Origin: Hericium rajendrae
Taxonomy: Eukaryota > Basidiomycota > Agaricomycetes > Russulales > Hericiaceae
Length of the DNA stretch: 64,000 bases
Assembly: GCA_033439255.1 (NCBI GenBank)
Contig: CM065888.1
Coordinates: forward strand, 1,240,001-1,304,000
Direction of reading: 5' to 3'
The notes under the pieces were generated by a model. It did no database searches. It was not told where the DNA came from and worked only from the letters and a program-made list of their open reading frames with translations. The number at the start of each line of letters is the position of its first letter. Within the stretch, counting starts at the first letter, position 1. A program made the position numbers and the translations under genes. Shown here in pieces: positions 50,924 through 62,910 of the stretch.

Positions 50924-52192
50924 GGCTGAATCTGGGCTTCGATAATGTTTTCCCAACGCTCGACCTTGCGGTTTTTATCTGCACGCCCTTCCCAGGTGGA
51001 GTAACCTCCTAGCTGTACCAAGACGGAAGCAATTCAAACGATCGATGGCGCCATATGGTGGTATATTGTGTTATTCTTCGTATGAGACTGAGAATGACGG
51101 GTCAACTATTTCCGAGGTATCTCGTGGCTTAAGCGACCCAGAAAGAACAAGATCTGGCGCACATCGCAGTAAACAACGCAATTCAAGAATATTACCCCTT
51201 TGAGCGGAGTTGCACGACCGAGTACAGGTCATTGACATTAATGACGAGGAGCGCCAGTCTCAGCTGTACTGGATAAGGCCTACCAACTGCGCTTGTGCCG
51301 TGCATCGAGATTCACATGCATAGTGATCAAAAATGACTTTCGTGATGACATTGCCTCTTCGTCGACTCAACTTCAACCCACAATCGAGGGACATCTTTGA
51401 AGCAAGCAGATCGATAAAGATACTGTGTTGATGTCGACTCCATAGCACGCCAGTGAGTCCCAATGCAACCGTCAAGAGTGAGAGTCGATACTAATCTTTG
51501 GGAATAAGACGCGACCGGCAGAAGGCAGCTCAGCAACTTCACCACGTATTACTTCCCTTCTTCAAGGCGTCATTCGCCCCGTATCGTGGTGCATGTGCTT
51601 CCCAAAAAGATAGAGCCAATGGGGTTTGCTGACAGTCTTTGTCAATCACATGTTTATTATAAAATATGAGAAGTGAGCTAGTGAGACCGTGGCCCAACAC
51701 CTTACTCCGGTGGCTTGGTCACAGCGGAAATTGCACCTCGCCTGAAAACGACAAGAATGAGATTTCAATACAGAGATTTGGGTCGCTGAAAGTTATCTCA
51801 GAACTCCTCAGTATGGCCGAGAAGTAATAAGGGACAACTCGCCTGCAGGAAAGTAGAAGAGCGTTGGAAGAGTGACTCCGAACTTCGTCCCGGGCATGGC
51901 TCGGCCTTCACTCCGACCATCTGGCAATGCCAGGCCGTAGCGTAGTGTTGACGCCAACGCAATTGCTCAAGAAACATATCTTTTCAATCCGACTCCCGTA
52001 GACTTCAGTTTAATAGTAAAGAATGGAGAGAAGTACAGTAAGGCCGACTGAAATAACCCATCCCGGGATTCCACGTCTCTCGGACACTACTTGTTCAGAC
52101 TTGCTCCTAAATGCGTAGTCGGAGACCTAGATCCTCGCCGTTTCGTTCACGGCAGGTTGGATCGCGATACAGCAGATGCCAAGAATCAATCC
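50924..52192. other. no gene recognised
   Basis: 1.3 kb between carbonic anhydrase and the first BTB gene. Frames are short (under 75 codons) and unlike any family I know. Confidence 0.45.
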
Positions 52193-53905
52193 TTATGCAA
52201 AACTCGGAACTGCCACCTAGAAGGGTGAATTCAAGTCGGACAGCATCTCGCTAAAACTCGCGACATTCTCACCTTTGCAACGGCCTTCTCGACCTCACTT
52301 GCCAAAGCTCGACTGAAGAGATCCCTTATATACCTCCGATGGCAGGCATCCCGACGACACACGTAAACGGCTGGCGTCCATTTGGCGAGAACCTCTTCTG
52401 ACAACATTAATGCGTGACAAGGACGCTCTTGTAAAACCTGCCCTGCATACTTCAAGTACGCCCACACCTGACTCGGTGCATGCCAGTCTGACATTCTGCA
52501 CAGGTCATCTCTAACTTGGCAAGACGAGCATATCTTCCCGGGTCTGTCGGTAACATCGAGTATATGGTTGCCGAACCACGTCCTGGAAATCACAATTTCA
52601 AGAGCCGCCATACGGCAAGCATCGTGGTATCTGAGAAGGCTGTGGTATTGGTGTGCTGGTATGTGATCAAGCTCTGCGGAATGAAGCGTCATCAAGGGAT
52701 ATCGCAAAGATGCCTTCGCTGCCATGGCACAGACATCAGGAAAATTGTACCGAAGGGCGATGGCAAAGGCGCCGAGCACGTCTCGGTCGATGTGCTTGAC
52801 CAGCGCGGCCTTCCCAAGGGTGTTCACAACGTCGATATCATATTGGCGCCCTGCCTCCAGGAAGAGCCGGACGTGGTCCAAGCCTTTTATAATAGGCGAT
52901 GCGACGGGATAGATGCAGCGCAGCACGGATTCGAGCGTGCGGGGATCTCCGGTGACATCGATAATAGGTATAGTGTCGGCTGCGCCACTGACATGCGATG
53001 TGAGAGTGGCAGCAGGTTGCCCGAGCTGGAACATATCCCTGAATACTGGCGACGCAAATGATAGGATTACTTTGTGGACGTAGAAGTCCGTCCGCGGGTA
53101 GGATGAACGCAAGATGACGTCTTCTGTCCCTTTGCAAAAAGGTGCAGCGGCGGAGCAGATGGGCTTGTCGAGGAGTGAAGGAGACTTTTGGGATACTGTG
53201 GCAGACACACAACTGCAATGCATCAAATATATAAATGATTGAGACAGACAGACATGTGTCAGTGCGTGGGACAGCTTACCTGTTCTTAGAACACCATACG
53301 ACGGAAGGTGCGGGGGTAGATGCATTAGCGAGATGGCGTCGATGATATTGTAGAAGCTTATGGAGTTGGCGTGCAGAGATTTGATCAAGATGTACTGAGT
53401 TGAGCGACGTCAATTTGTAATGCAGAGATTCCGTTGCAGCTTTGGCACAGACATCCTCAAGTTCGCATCGGCTTGCAACACAGAACACTCCGAGAACATC
53501 GTGCGAGCAATAACGCTCGAGCGAAACTTTGGCAAGACTCGTGACGGCTGCCATGCCGTATTTGTGCGCGGCATACAGGACAGGCCGGAGGTCCTGCAAC
53601 GCAGTCATGCTGGGTGAGGGTAGGGGATAGCAGCAACGCATGATGTATTCGATGGTACGCGCATTCTCCGGAACATCGAAGATCTGCGGAGAGCCAGGAT
53701 CTGCGGAATCAGATTGACGGGTTTTGACCATGTCCTTGAGAACAGGAGATGCGAAGGACAGGATGAGCTTGTGCACCCGGAAACTGACTTGATCCGAGGT
53801 TCGCAGGATGGTGTCCGCATCTGGGTCATTGAAAGGTTCACATGCCTCGCGAGGTTCTTGAGACCGTATTGGAGAAGCTGTGGTACCATTTGGTGCTGGG
53901 GTCAT
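52193..53905 (-). CDS. double BTB/POZ protein, BTB1
   Basis: Two BTB domains in one predicted protein. Start MTPAPNGTTASPIRSQ at 53905. First BTB: ADTILRTSDQVSFRVHKLILSFASPVLKDM, then EYIMRCCYPLPSP and LHKLLQYHRRH. After WCSKN an intron (GTAAGC to TTGCAG) joins in phase to SCVSATVSQKS and the second BTB: DVILRSSYPRTDFYVHKVILSFASPVFRDM, ESVLRCIYP, HQYHSLLRYHDAC. A cysteine-containing region (ICSSCQVRDDLC, CRRDACHRRYIRDLF) follows. A last intron after AVAK leads to VAVPSFA, stop 52193-52195. BTB folds mediate dimerisation; in fungi such expansions have unknown roles. Intact. Its nearest relative is the gene at 62911. Confidence 0.85.
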
Positions 53906-55190
53906 CTTATTGCTGTGTGGTGGGGATTAGAGGAGAGAAACTTATCGATGCAGCGTGTCGAAGAACCTCCAAACAGCGGTAAATACAGCCAGGAAGGCAG
54001 GTCCGAATCCATGCGCGAGTTATAGCGTACATGAGCGGACAAAAGTATGATCGCCTGGTGCGTTGGAAGTTCATATGCAATTTCGACTTGTGTGGGTGTG
54101 ACTCCGCAATACGAGATTCTTGGCGCGACGTCTATGAAACGCTTGTCAGGGAGAGTGATATTCGCACCTCTTGGACTATTGTCAAAGCTATTCATGATAC
54201 CTATCGCCATGCTGCGGTCAGTATCACAAGTCCTGGACGACGAGTGGCCAGGGCCTTGAAAGTTGAGCAGTATTTGAGCATCTCCTGAAGCTTCGCCAAC
54301 GCAAATCGATTATAGTAGTTGTAGGCAAACACCGTCAAACAGGGTTTCGTAGAGACCCCGGCCCGGACTCTACGGTTGGTTACGAACCCTACAACTGTGT
54401 CCCAGGCGTCCTTGCGAAAGTTGTAACAAAGCACGGTGAGCGGTGTCGGTACGCTTCGAGGCCAGTAACCGAATCCTAGTCTAGACTCTGCAATGACGAC
54501 ATCAGGATTATCTGGTCACCAAGGAACACCAGTTCTTCCTAGTTCTTCTCACCGCGTGGCGATCGCGTGGCAATCGCGTGGCCTCCGTAGGTAATTCGAC
54601 AAATCATGAGACTGTCGACACAGAACTTCGAATTCGACTGGTGAGGACACAATCTGCAGAGTAAGTAATGTTCTGAGCACACGGAGGCTTTTTCGCGGGC
54701 CTGCGTGAACAAGATGATGTCATTGCAGCGACGCGTCGTGGTCAGATCTAAGTCCTCTCATCCCTCTTCACGAAGCTAAGGCTAGGTATAGAGGACACCA
54801 TGGTGTCGAATGATCTGTGAGGAGCTCAATGCACTGCAGTCTAGGGTGGTTGTCTACTGAAATTTTCCAGTATTTACGCTGGAATAATGGCAAGCCGGGC
54901 CGGCTGCTGATGGGAAATTCGGCATCTCACGACTCTCCGACTCGCCTCGAATCGCTTCTTTCCCAGTCCACTGCGGCGCGCCCTGCGCATACAGTTCAGT
55001 ATGAATGTTGACCACTAGAATGATCGCGATATGTTACAAATACCTGCGATATCATCATGGTCATGGTGACGCGGACCATCAATCTGAGCCCGAGAGGCAC
55101 ATATAAATGGCGATGGGCATACAGGGGAACTACTTCGTCTTTCTTTCGCACATCCACACTTGATTCACACCAGCTCCCGAATTACGAACC
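53906..55190. other. no gene recognised
   Basis: Upstream of BTB1 and of reductase copy 3. Contains short GCGTGGC repeats near 54550-54585 and nothing coding that can be supported. Confidence 0.45.
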
Positions 55191-56449
55191 ATGGCTCCTA
55201 GAAAGATGAAGGCTGTGATCATTGCGGAGGACGGCTCGACGTCTGTCCAAGTCGTCGATGTTCCGAAGCCTGGCCCGGGAAAGGTCCTTGTCAAGGTGGT
55301 TGCAGCGGCTCAGAATCCTACCGACTGTGAGTATTTCTTCGGTACCCTTTGTCATTCAGCAGTTGAATATCCTTGCCTGCTCTTACAGGGAAGACAGCTG
55401 CCGTTAAGGTCAAGGGCGCGATCGCTGGTTGCGACTATGCCGGGACCATCGAGGAACTTGGGCCCGACGTGCCTGCTGCCAGATCAGTAGGCGAGCGCGT
55501 CGCGGGATTCGTACACGGAGGCATGCACCCATTTTAATACTATCAAATCTGGCTAATCTATCGCCAGGTATCGGGCACAATGGCTCTTTCGCGGAATACG
55601 TCGTCGGACACGCCGATGTGATGGTCCACGTCCCGGACAGCTGGTCTTTCGAAGATGCCGCCCAGCTCGGCGTCGCACCTATCACCGCCATCCAGATGCT
55701 CTACGCCTCACAGCGCGGCCTGCCCACGCCCTTCGCTCCCGCGAAGACGCACACCCCTGTCTTCGTTATGACGGGCTCGTCCTCCGTCGGGCAGTACGTC
55801 GTGCAGCTCGCCAAGCTCTCGGGCCTGCACGTCCTCGCGGCGTCGTCGCCTCGCCACTTCGAGAAGGTCAAGTCTCTGGGCGCGGACGAGGTGTTCGACT
55901 ACCACGACCCGGAGATGTCCCAGAAGGTCAAACAGGCGACGAAGGGCCAGCTGAGGATCGCAGTCGACACGATCTCGGAGAAAGGCACGCCGGAGAAAAT
56001 TTCAGCGGCGATGAACGATGAGGGCGGTGTGGTGTCCATCATTCTTCCGGCAAAGTCTCCGCGCCCGGAAGTCACGGTCGTATATTCCCTAGCTTATTGG
56101 CTGTTGGGCGAGGTATGTCGTTCCACCTTGCGTATGTCCGATGTCTGGGTGCTAACGTGATGCTCAGTCATTCGAGATACCCCACCCATGGACGCCGAAC
56201 GAGCTAGAGGTCCAGCGAGGCAAAGACTTTGCCAAATTCTTGGAGGAAGTTCTCGCGACCGGGAAGCTGAAGCCCAACGAGCTTCTCATTATGCCCAAGG
56301 GTCTGGCCAGCGTCCCCGAAGGACTGAAGGGCATGAAAGAGGGCAAGGTATGCGTATCTCTTGTCTTAGATTTGAAGAGACTAATTCTGTTTCAATCACA
56401 GCTTCCCACTGGAAAGAAGATCACCTACCGCATCGCTGATACGCCCTAA
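55191..56449 (+). CDS. medium-chain reductase (zinc-less ADH-like), copy 3
   Basis: Paralogue of 37297-38580 and 43748-45007. Start MAPRKMKAVIIAEDG at 55191. Introns follow NPTD (GTGAGT), HGG (near 55523-55567), LLGE (GTATGT) and MKEGK (GTATGC). Motifs KPGPGKVLVKV, GCDYAGTIEELG (no GHE zinc site), TGSSSVGQYVVQLAK, SLGADEVFDYHDPE. It ends GKKITYRIADTP, stop 56447-56449. Nearest to copy 1. Intact, about 345 residues. Confidence 0.9.
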
Positions 56450-56912
56450 ATGGTCGCTTATTCGCCATCACCGCCATGTTTCCTGCATCTATCTGTACTT
56501 ATGGTATGCACGACAGAGTGTTATAGTATCCAAGGTCTGTCATTTCCGCGTTTCAGAGGTATCTTGTTCTTCAGTCCGCATGTCTATGTATGTACACTCT
56601 CGGAGGACTCTCTTTTGGCGAATTACGGGCACCCGTACTGGTATCGCCTTACCGTCGGCTGTGACAATTCACTTCTGTCGAATGTGACCATAGAAGAACG
56701 CGTCTTCTCGTGGCTACACAGCCATTCAAATGCGAGTCCTACTGATTTCCGGATGAGGCTTGCCTCATGTCTCCACGTTTCCAGAGAAAGGGAACCTCGA
56801 AGGAGTCATATCAAGAGCTATCGCTTTCTAGCACGTTTGTCCGTCCTCTTGTCTCTCAACCGCCCTCGACTGCTCTACTTCGCCGCATTGATAACACACA
56901 TCTCCCATCATA
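56450..56912. other. promoter region of BTB2
   Basis: Contains the 16-bp near-palindrome at 56753-56768 and a longer stretch shared with the upstream region of BTB3. No other gene. Confidence 0.6.
56753..56768. promoter_or_regulatory. conserved inverted repeat upstream of BTB2
   Basis: ATGAGGCTTGCCTCAT, 144 bp before the BTB2 start. The flanks TTTCCGG and GTCTCCACGTTTCCAG are the same at 58362-58377 upstream of BTB3, where the palindrome is perfect. Confidence 0.5.
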
Positions 56913-57938
56913 ATGCAATCAACAAAAATGGCAGATATTACATTCGCTGAACCCCCATACCACCAAGATTCAGGCGGGGACATCATACTGCTTTCTTCAG
57001 ACGACGTCGCTTTCTGCGTATCGAAATACATCCTTTCCCTGGCATCGCCGTTTTTCGAAACCATGTTCAAACTCCCTCAGCCCAAAGACCAGGCTGATGA
57101 GGGATCATCTCCCGAAACCAACATCGTTCGCTTTCAGGAGGACCAACGTGCGCTGTACCTCATTCTCCGTACATCGTATCCGGGCCGATCCCCAAAGCTC
57201 AGCGATATATCCGACCTGCACCTAGCGCTCAGACTCGACAACAAGTACGGCATCGACGCGCTGCGTGGGTTGGCCGAGGATGCTCTGAACGACAGGCTGC
57301 ACTCTGATCCGGTCGGCGTGTATGCGCTCGCTTCCTGCTATCAGTTGGACAAGTTCGTCGAGCGCGCTGCGAAGTCCACGCGCAAGCTGCAGCTGGATGA
57401 CCTCTATTCGGACGAGCTCAGTCTCATAAACGCAAAGCAATATCACGCTCTTATCAAATACCATCGGCGATGTAGTGTCGCTGCCTGTGGGGTTGGCGAG
57501 ATCGACAAATTTATTTGGTGCTTGAGCATGAGCCGCACTTCTTTTAATGCTATGGCCGCGCCGACTCCCGTGTGGTGCCATTCAACGACGTGCGGATGCT
57601 TTCCCGTCGACTCCACCTACAAGCTGTCCATCCACGGGGGCTCGGATTACAATCACACAGTGGTGGCGCCGATACATCGACTTGTCGAAGGCGGCCTTAA
57701 AGACCTGGCCATGTGGCGATGCCGTCCTTGACGAGACACTGCTTCACTCGGTGCTTGCAGATGCTCGGAAATGCGAAAAGTGCAACCAAGTTACCAACGA
57801 GGACCCGAACTGTTTGAAGGACTTCGCAGAGACGTACGCTGCCGAGATTGAGGGGGTTATGGCGCGGGTAAGGAAAGTCCTGCTGAATTTCCGTCTTATG
57901 TGACGTATATGCAGCCTCAGGTTTGTTTCGCTCCGTGA
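56913..57938 (+). CDS. single BTB/POZ protein, BTB2, with frameshift
   Basis: Start MQSTKMADITFAEPP at 56913 by comparison with BTB3 (MQSNEIPEVVFADAP). BTB core GDIILLSSDDVAFCVSKYILSLASPFF, then LYLILRTSYPGRSP and QYHALIKYHRRC. At about 57650-57660 the frame is lost: SDYNHT should be followed by WWRRYIDLSKAALKTWPCGDAVLDE, which lies one frame over; reading straight on gives a stop at 57731. The site is a CA run one unit shorter than needed. The C-terminal part is otherwise open and has a last intron 57868-57914 before PQVCFAP, stop 57936-57938. Either a young pseudogene, a 272-residue short form, or a sequence error. Confidence 0.75.
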
Positions 57939-58620
57939 TTTTCCATACCGGAGAGTCCTCGAAGATTTGTGAAGGGATACGATGCATGGTCTACTCCTAC
58001 CTCGAAATTTGGCTCATGATGACTTTCTTAGTGAATCGTGTTGGAATTGTGTTTCTTTTCTGGAAATGCAGTCATCGCTGACTCGGAGATTGTATGTTCT
58101 TCATTGGTGCTAGTAGTTATATGCCTCTGCTCTACGTACTTCAATACAGCAGTCCGGTCTAAGCGAGTATTTGAAGGGTTTTAAGTCAGGTATTCGAGAG
58201 GAAGAACGACGTACCAAGACCTATACAGCACCCCCGTGAAGTCCTGTGCTTGGTGAGACGCGGCAGGTGAGCACCCTTATCGGTCGTGGTTCGGATCTAT
58301 AGAACAGGGCTATGGAAGAGATACGCACAGCCTAAGTCTTCTCAGGCTGCCTGGTTTCCGGATGAGGCATGCCTCATGTCTCCACGTTTCCAGCGAAGAT
58401 GAGCACCGAGTCAAGATACTCGATGCATGCTCTCTTCTGCTCACGGGGATTCGCCTCATTCTTCTATGTGGTTCGGATATAGCGACGTCTTTGCGTTCCA
58501 TACAAATAGAGGTCGCCCGGGCTAGTCATATCAAGAGCCCTCGATTTCTGACCCACCTGTCGGTCTTCTTGCTGCCTATCCGCCCTCGACTGCTTTACGT
58601 GACCTCAGCTCACCACCAAA
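57939..58620. other. promoter region of BTB3
   Basis: Contains the palindrome at 58362-58377 and duplicated upstream DNA (ATATCAAGAGC, CCGCCCTCGACTGCT) shared with BTB2. No other gene. Confidence 0.6.
58362..58377. promoter_or_regulatory. perfect 16-bp palindrome upstream of BTB3
   Basis: ATGAGGCATGCCTCAT is its own reverse complement, 243 bp before the BTB3 start, and sits in a block of about 40 bp shared with BTB2. It could bind a dimeric regulator. Confidence 0.5.
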
Positions 58621-59641
58621 ATGCAGTCAAATGAAATACCGGAGGTCGTCTTCGCCGACGCGCCATTCCACGAGAACTCGGGCGGGGACATCATATTTCG
58701 TTCATCGGACAATGTTGATTTCTGCATTTCGAAATTCATCCTTTCGCTATCATCTCCATTCTTCGACAGCATGCTCAATCTGCCACAACCCCCCGCCTCC
58801 GCAGAAGCAGCTAGCCAAGGACCGCTGCGCGGAGTGCCAATCGTCCCCGTGGAGGAGGATAGACACGCCCTGTATCTCCTACTTCGTACATGCTACCCCG
58901 TCCGAGCTCCACCACTCTCAGCGTCCATGACGGACCTGCGCCTCGCATTGCGGGTGGCTAGGAAATACGACGTCGACGTGTTGCTCGGCCTCGCTGAGGA
59001 GGCCCTTGCGTCCATGCTCCACTCCCATCCCGTCAACGTATACGCCCTCGCCTCCTGCTATCAGCTCGACGATCTCGTGAAACGCTCCGCGATCGCGACC
59101 CGCAAACTGCACCTCCGCGATCTGCACTGCGAAGATCTGCATCTCATAGATGGGAAGCAAGGGAACGCGCTCATCCAATACCACAGACGATGTGGCGATG
59201 CGGCATGTCAGATCACCGTCGATTGGAGCTGGTTGACGACGTTTCCATCCGCGATATTCCTTACAGGAGGCGAATGGGCCCTTCAATCATCGTGCGGATG
59301 TCATCCCATCGACAACACGTATAAGATCTCCACGAACGTGGGCATGAACTACAAGGGAACGCATTGGTGGCGTCGCTACATAGACCTGTCGAAGGCGGCG
59401 TTGGCGATGAGGCCCTGCGGGGAAGCGGTGCTTGATGAAGTGCTGCTGAGTTCAATACTCGCGGATGCGCGGGCGTGTAGAGCATGCAAGACCAAGATCG
59501 ACGCGAACCCGGACTGTCTGAAGAACTTCGCGGTTACATTCGCCGCTGAGATTGAGAGGGTCATGGAACAGGTAAGCGACGACCCACTGAGTTTCTGTCT
59601 AAAATCAATTCCATCTTTGACAGGTCCCATTTGTTCTGTAA
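58621..59641 (+). CDS. single BTB/POZ protein, BTB3
   Basis: Intact paralogue of BTB2. Start MQSNEIPEVVFADAPFHE at 58621. BTB core GDIIFRSSDNVDFCISKFILSLSSPFFDSM, then LYLLLRTCYP, VYALASCYQLDDL, NALIQYHRRCGD and a C-terminal region with HWWRRYIDLSKAALAM, CRACKTKIDANPDCLKNF. The last intron (GTAAGC to TTGACAG) leads to VPFVL, stop 59639-59641. About 325 residues. Without that splice the frame would run on to 59787 with an unlike tail, so the spliced end shared with BTB2 is preferred. Confidence 0.85.
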
Positions 59642-60086
59642 AGTTGCGTTTGCAAGAACCTTCAAAGATTTTGGAGGACGATATAGGCAGTCTGTACTTC
59701 GTATTCTGTCTTGAAAAGTCTCGTAAAAATATGACGGTGCACGGGGAATGGCATTCATATCGGAATTATCCCGTCAGTCCGGTATGAAAGTTCTGCCATA
59801 TTCCGGTCTCGTTCTGCGGAGCCCCGTCAGATAACAATCTGGTGAAGAATAATAGAACGATAAACCTTTGGTTGGGCGGGAGAGCAAGGTCCTGGTCCTT
59901 TGTTCTACGTCTTGCAACAACGCTTTGACTGTACCTGCCCAATCGCATTAAGCGTAGTGTCTGGACCCACTGGCACAAAGCAACCAACTCCGACGTGACG
60001 CGAGGCCTGCAGCAATTCAAACCTGATCAACAACGCACCCATTTTCAACACTTTCCCACCTTCGACGCATCGTTGTCCCACCTCTC
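59642..60086. other. no gene recognised
   Basis: Spacer between BTB3 and the next gene. Confidence 0.4.
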
Positions 60087-60693
60087 ATGGCCAGCTATCT
60101 GAAAAAGATATTCAAACCCGAAGGCGATGCCGCTTATCCTATTGCCGTTGTGCAATACGAGCGCGATGGCTATGGAATCGGGACGGAAGAGCAGCTCCAC
60201 TGGGCCCTCGTGGTGCTCACCGGCCCAGGAATGGTGGGGCCTGCATTCCAGATTTTCGATCGGACGTACAACGATGGCCGAGTGGTGTGGAACTTTTTCG
60301 ACGGCGTCACGCAGCTGGGCATCGCGACAAAGTGCCTGGGTGGCGTCTGTATTGGGACAGTCAAACGAAGTGAACTCGACGAATTTCGGAAGGTATAAAG
60401 TCACCTGCATACCTTGTGCTGGTGTCGCAGGATCGCTCACCCTGCGTCTATTTAAGGTAATCGCGGCTAATCAGCCTACTGTCAAGTTCGTCGGATGGAA
60501 CTGCCGCGACTGGGTGATGGAGACGATACGATTGGTCAGAGAGAAGGGATGGGTGCACAGTGATATTGTTGGTCAAGAGACGCTGCTGCCATCATTGAAA
60601 ATGGCAAGCAAAGCGACTAAGACTGGGTATGATCAGAGCAGGGATGCTTCACCGGTTGTTATCGAGCTCGAAAAACAACTCACGCATGAGTAA
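60087..60693 (+). CDS. small unknown protein with His and Cys motifs
   Basis: About 180 residues, no family named. Exons 60087-60392 and 60457-60693 with a 64 nt intron. Start MASYLKKIFKPEGD. Conserved-looking parts are EQLHWALVVLTGPGM, FQIFDRTY, TVKFVGWNCRDWVMETIRLV and EKGWVHSD. A His-Trp-Ala near the start and an Asn-Cys-x-Asp-Trp in a helix later recall papain-like hydrolase-type fungal proteins of unknown function; that reading is inference only. No signal peptide. It lies between BTB3 and BTB4. Confidence 0.65.
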
Positions 60694-60816
60694 CTGATCC
60701 GGATCAAATGTGGCTAATCCTACTATATATCTCGCATTGAACTGGCTTTAGATGATAGTGAAACATGCTTTGAGGCTTGAAAATCATCACAGCGGAGACT
60801 CGGCAACTATAGCAAG

Positions 60817-62648
60817 ATGAGGAATTGTTTAATGGTGTTTGGCTGCAAAACAATCGAGCTGCGTTTGTCGTCCGTGAAACTCACGAATCGTTCGTCCAGG
60901 ACCACCCCGACTTATAAGATAGAGACAGGCATCCCAAGTAGCTCTGACGATGGCCCAGGAGGTGCGCGCATAATCCTCCCTGCCGAGCGTTCACAGACGT
61001 CGCAGCAAGAATTTCGCATTGCGGACGCGCCATTCGACGACCAAAAAGCAGACCTCGTGTTACAATCTTCTGACAGAGTTGATTTCCATGTTTACAGGAT
61101 CATTCTATCGCTTGCATCTCCCACATTTCAAAGCATGTTTGCCGATCATGTTTTCGATCCCATACCCATCATCAAAATGCCAGAGGATGCACAGACCCTT
61201 GACTACATCCTTCGGTGCTGCTATCCCATCTGGATGCCAGGTTTAACTCAGCTGAACGACATCCGACCTGTGCTGTATGCAGCTCACAAGTACAATGTTG
61301 ACGTGGTCATCAAAACCTTGAAGATTTCTCTCGAGCGCTGCGTCGAGGAGGACACTCTTGGAGTCTTCGCTGTCGCCCATCACTGTGGCTTGTATGGCGT
61401 CTGCGACACAGCAGCCAAACGCTTTGTCCAACAGCCTTCCATGTCGCAATATTCAATATACCTGGACCAAATTTCTGCTCGTCAATATCACAGACTCTTG
61501 CAATACCATTTCCGGTGTTCTGCAGATTCTTCTTCGGCCCCTCCGTCGTGGGCTCCTTCTGACCTCAGGTTCGTAAGATCTCTTTGACCACGTTCCTGGC
61601 TGTTTCCTGATCTCAATTTCTGCTGTAATGACTGCCATCGCATTCTTATCACAGCACGTCCAAGTCTAGCGAGACGAGGCCCTCTCCATGCAAAGAGGCG
61701 TTCTCCCCCTTCAACAATGAACCGCTCGGAAATGCGGATGTTATCCTACGCTCGTCCGACGACGTGAAATTTTATGTCCACAATAACATTCTTTCCCTTG
61801 CCTCCCCGATGTTTCGCGACATGCTCAGCCTACCTCAGCCCGTATCTATACCTCTGGTCGAAACCGGAACGGACATCCCTGTGATTGATGTCACGGAGGA
61901 TACTGACACCCTGCAAACCTTGCTCGAGTGTTGTTATCCTACTTATTGGCCGATGTTCGACTACCTCCGTTCCATTCGGCTTGTCTTCGCTGCAGCGCAA
62001 AATACGACATCGATATCGCTACCAGCCACGCTGAGAAGGCTCTTTGCGAATTCCTTGAGGATAATCGGGACCTGCTTGGAATTTTCTGCGTCGCAATCCA
62101 GTTCGGGTTATATGACATATGTGTCAAGGCGGCAAAGCTGTCCATAAAGGATGCCCAGCTATCTCTTGATTCAACAGAACTGGATCACGTTCCAGCGCAC
62201 CAGTACCACCACCTCGCACTATATCATCACCGCTGTTGCAAAGCAGCGTCTTCCGTCGCTTTCTCCAGGGACTGGTTCTTCAAGGGTATCAGTGTCATCA
62301 TCTCGAAGAAACAGCACTGCTCGAGATGTCAAAGGATAGACCCAGATGGCGGCTCAAAGTGGTATGCTCCCATGGAACTGTGGCAGTATTTGCAGCGTGC
62401 GGGTCAGGCTCTTCGCCTGCGACCTCATTATTCAACAGTCTTATCGGAAGATACTCGGGGACAATGGCAGTATACGATCGTCGAATGCGATTACTGTGAG
62501 AATACACTCGCAAGAGAATTCTTTAGCCAGGTCTTTGCGAAAGAAGTCGAACGGGTTGTGAACGCAGTAAGTATACTTGAATGTAGCAATTTTACGAAGC
62601 TTACGCATCTCTCGACAGATCGAGGTACCAAAATTCTCTCAAGAATAG
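60817..62648 (+). CDS. double BTB/POZ protein, BTB4, with frameshift
   Basis: Start not certain; ATG 60817 is the first in frame. First BTB: ADLVLQSSDRVDFHVYRIILSLASPTF, DYILRCCYP, YHRLLQYHFRC. An intron (GTTCGT to ATCACAG, about 60 nt before 61662) joins LRS to TSKSSETRPSP. Second BTB: ADVILRSSDDVKFYVHNNILSLASPMFRDML, LLECCYPTYWP. At about 61996-62001 the frame breaks: VFAAAQ must pass to KYDIDIATSHAEKAL in another frame, across an AAAA run; one more A would keep it open. The rest reads QYHHLALYHHRCC and a cysteine region (CSRCQRID, CDYCENTLAREFF). A last intron after VVNA leads to IEVPKFSQE, stop 62646-62648. Confidence 0.7.
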
Positions 62649-62910
62649 ATGTTTCGACCGTCGTATGCTTTACTTGTTTTAGTGTCAAATTTGATCATAC
62701 CTCTGTTTTTGCGAGTGAAATGCGAGCGTCTCAGCGGGTCTTCTGGGACCACCACTGTTTTCAAATTCGGGCCATGATGCTATGCCTCGTTGTCGTTTGC
62801 CTCATGGACTCCTCGACGCTGCCTGCCCGGCTGTATTTGGCGCTATTTGGAGATTCTGCGACACGCTGCATCGATGAGTTCCGCTCCTTCCTTCAGTTCA
62901 CCACGACAAG

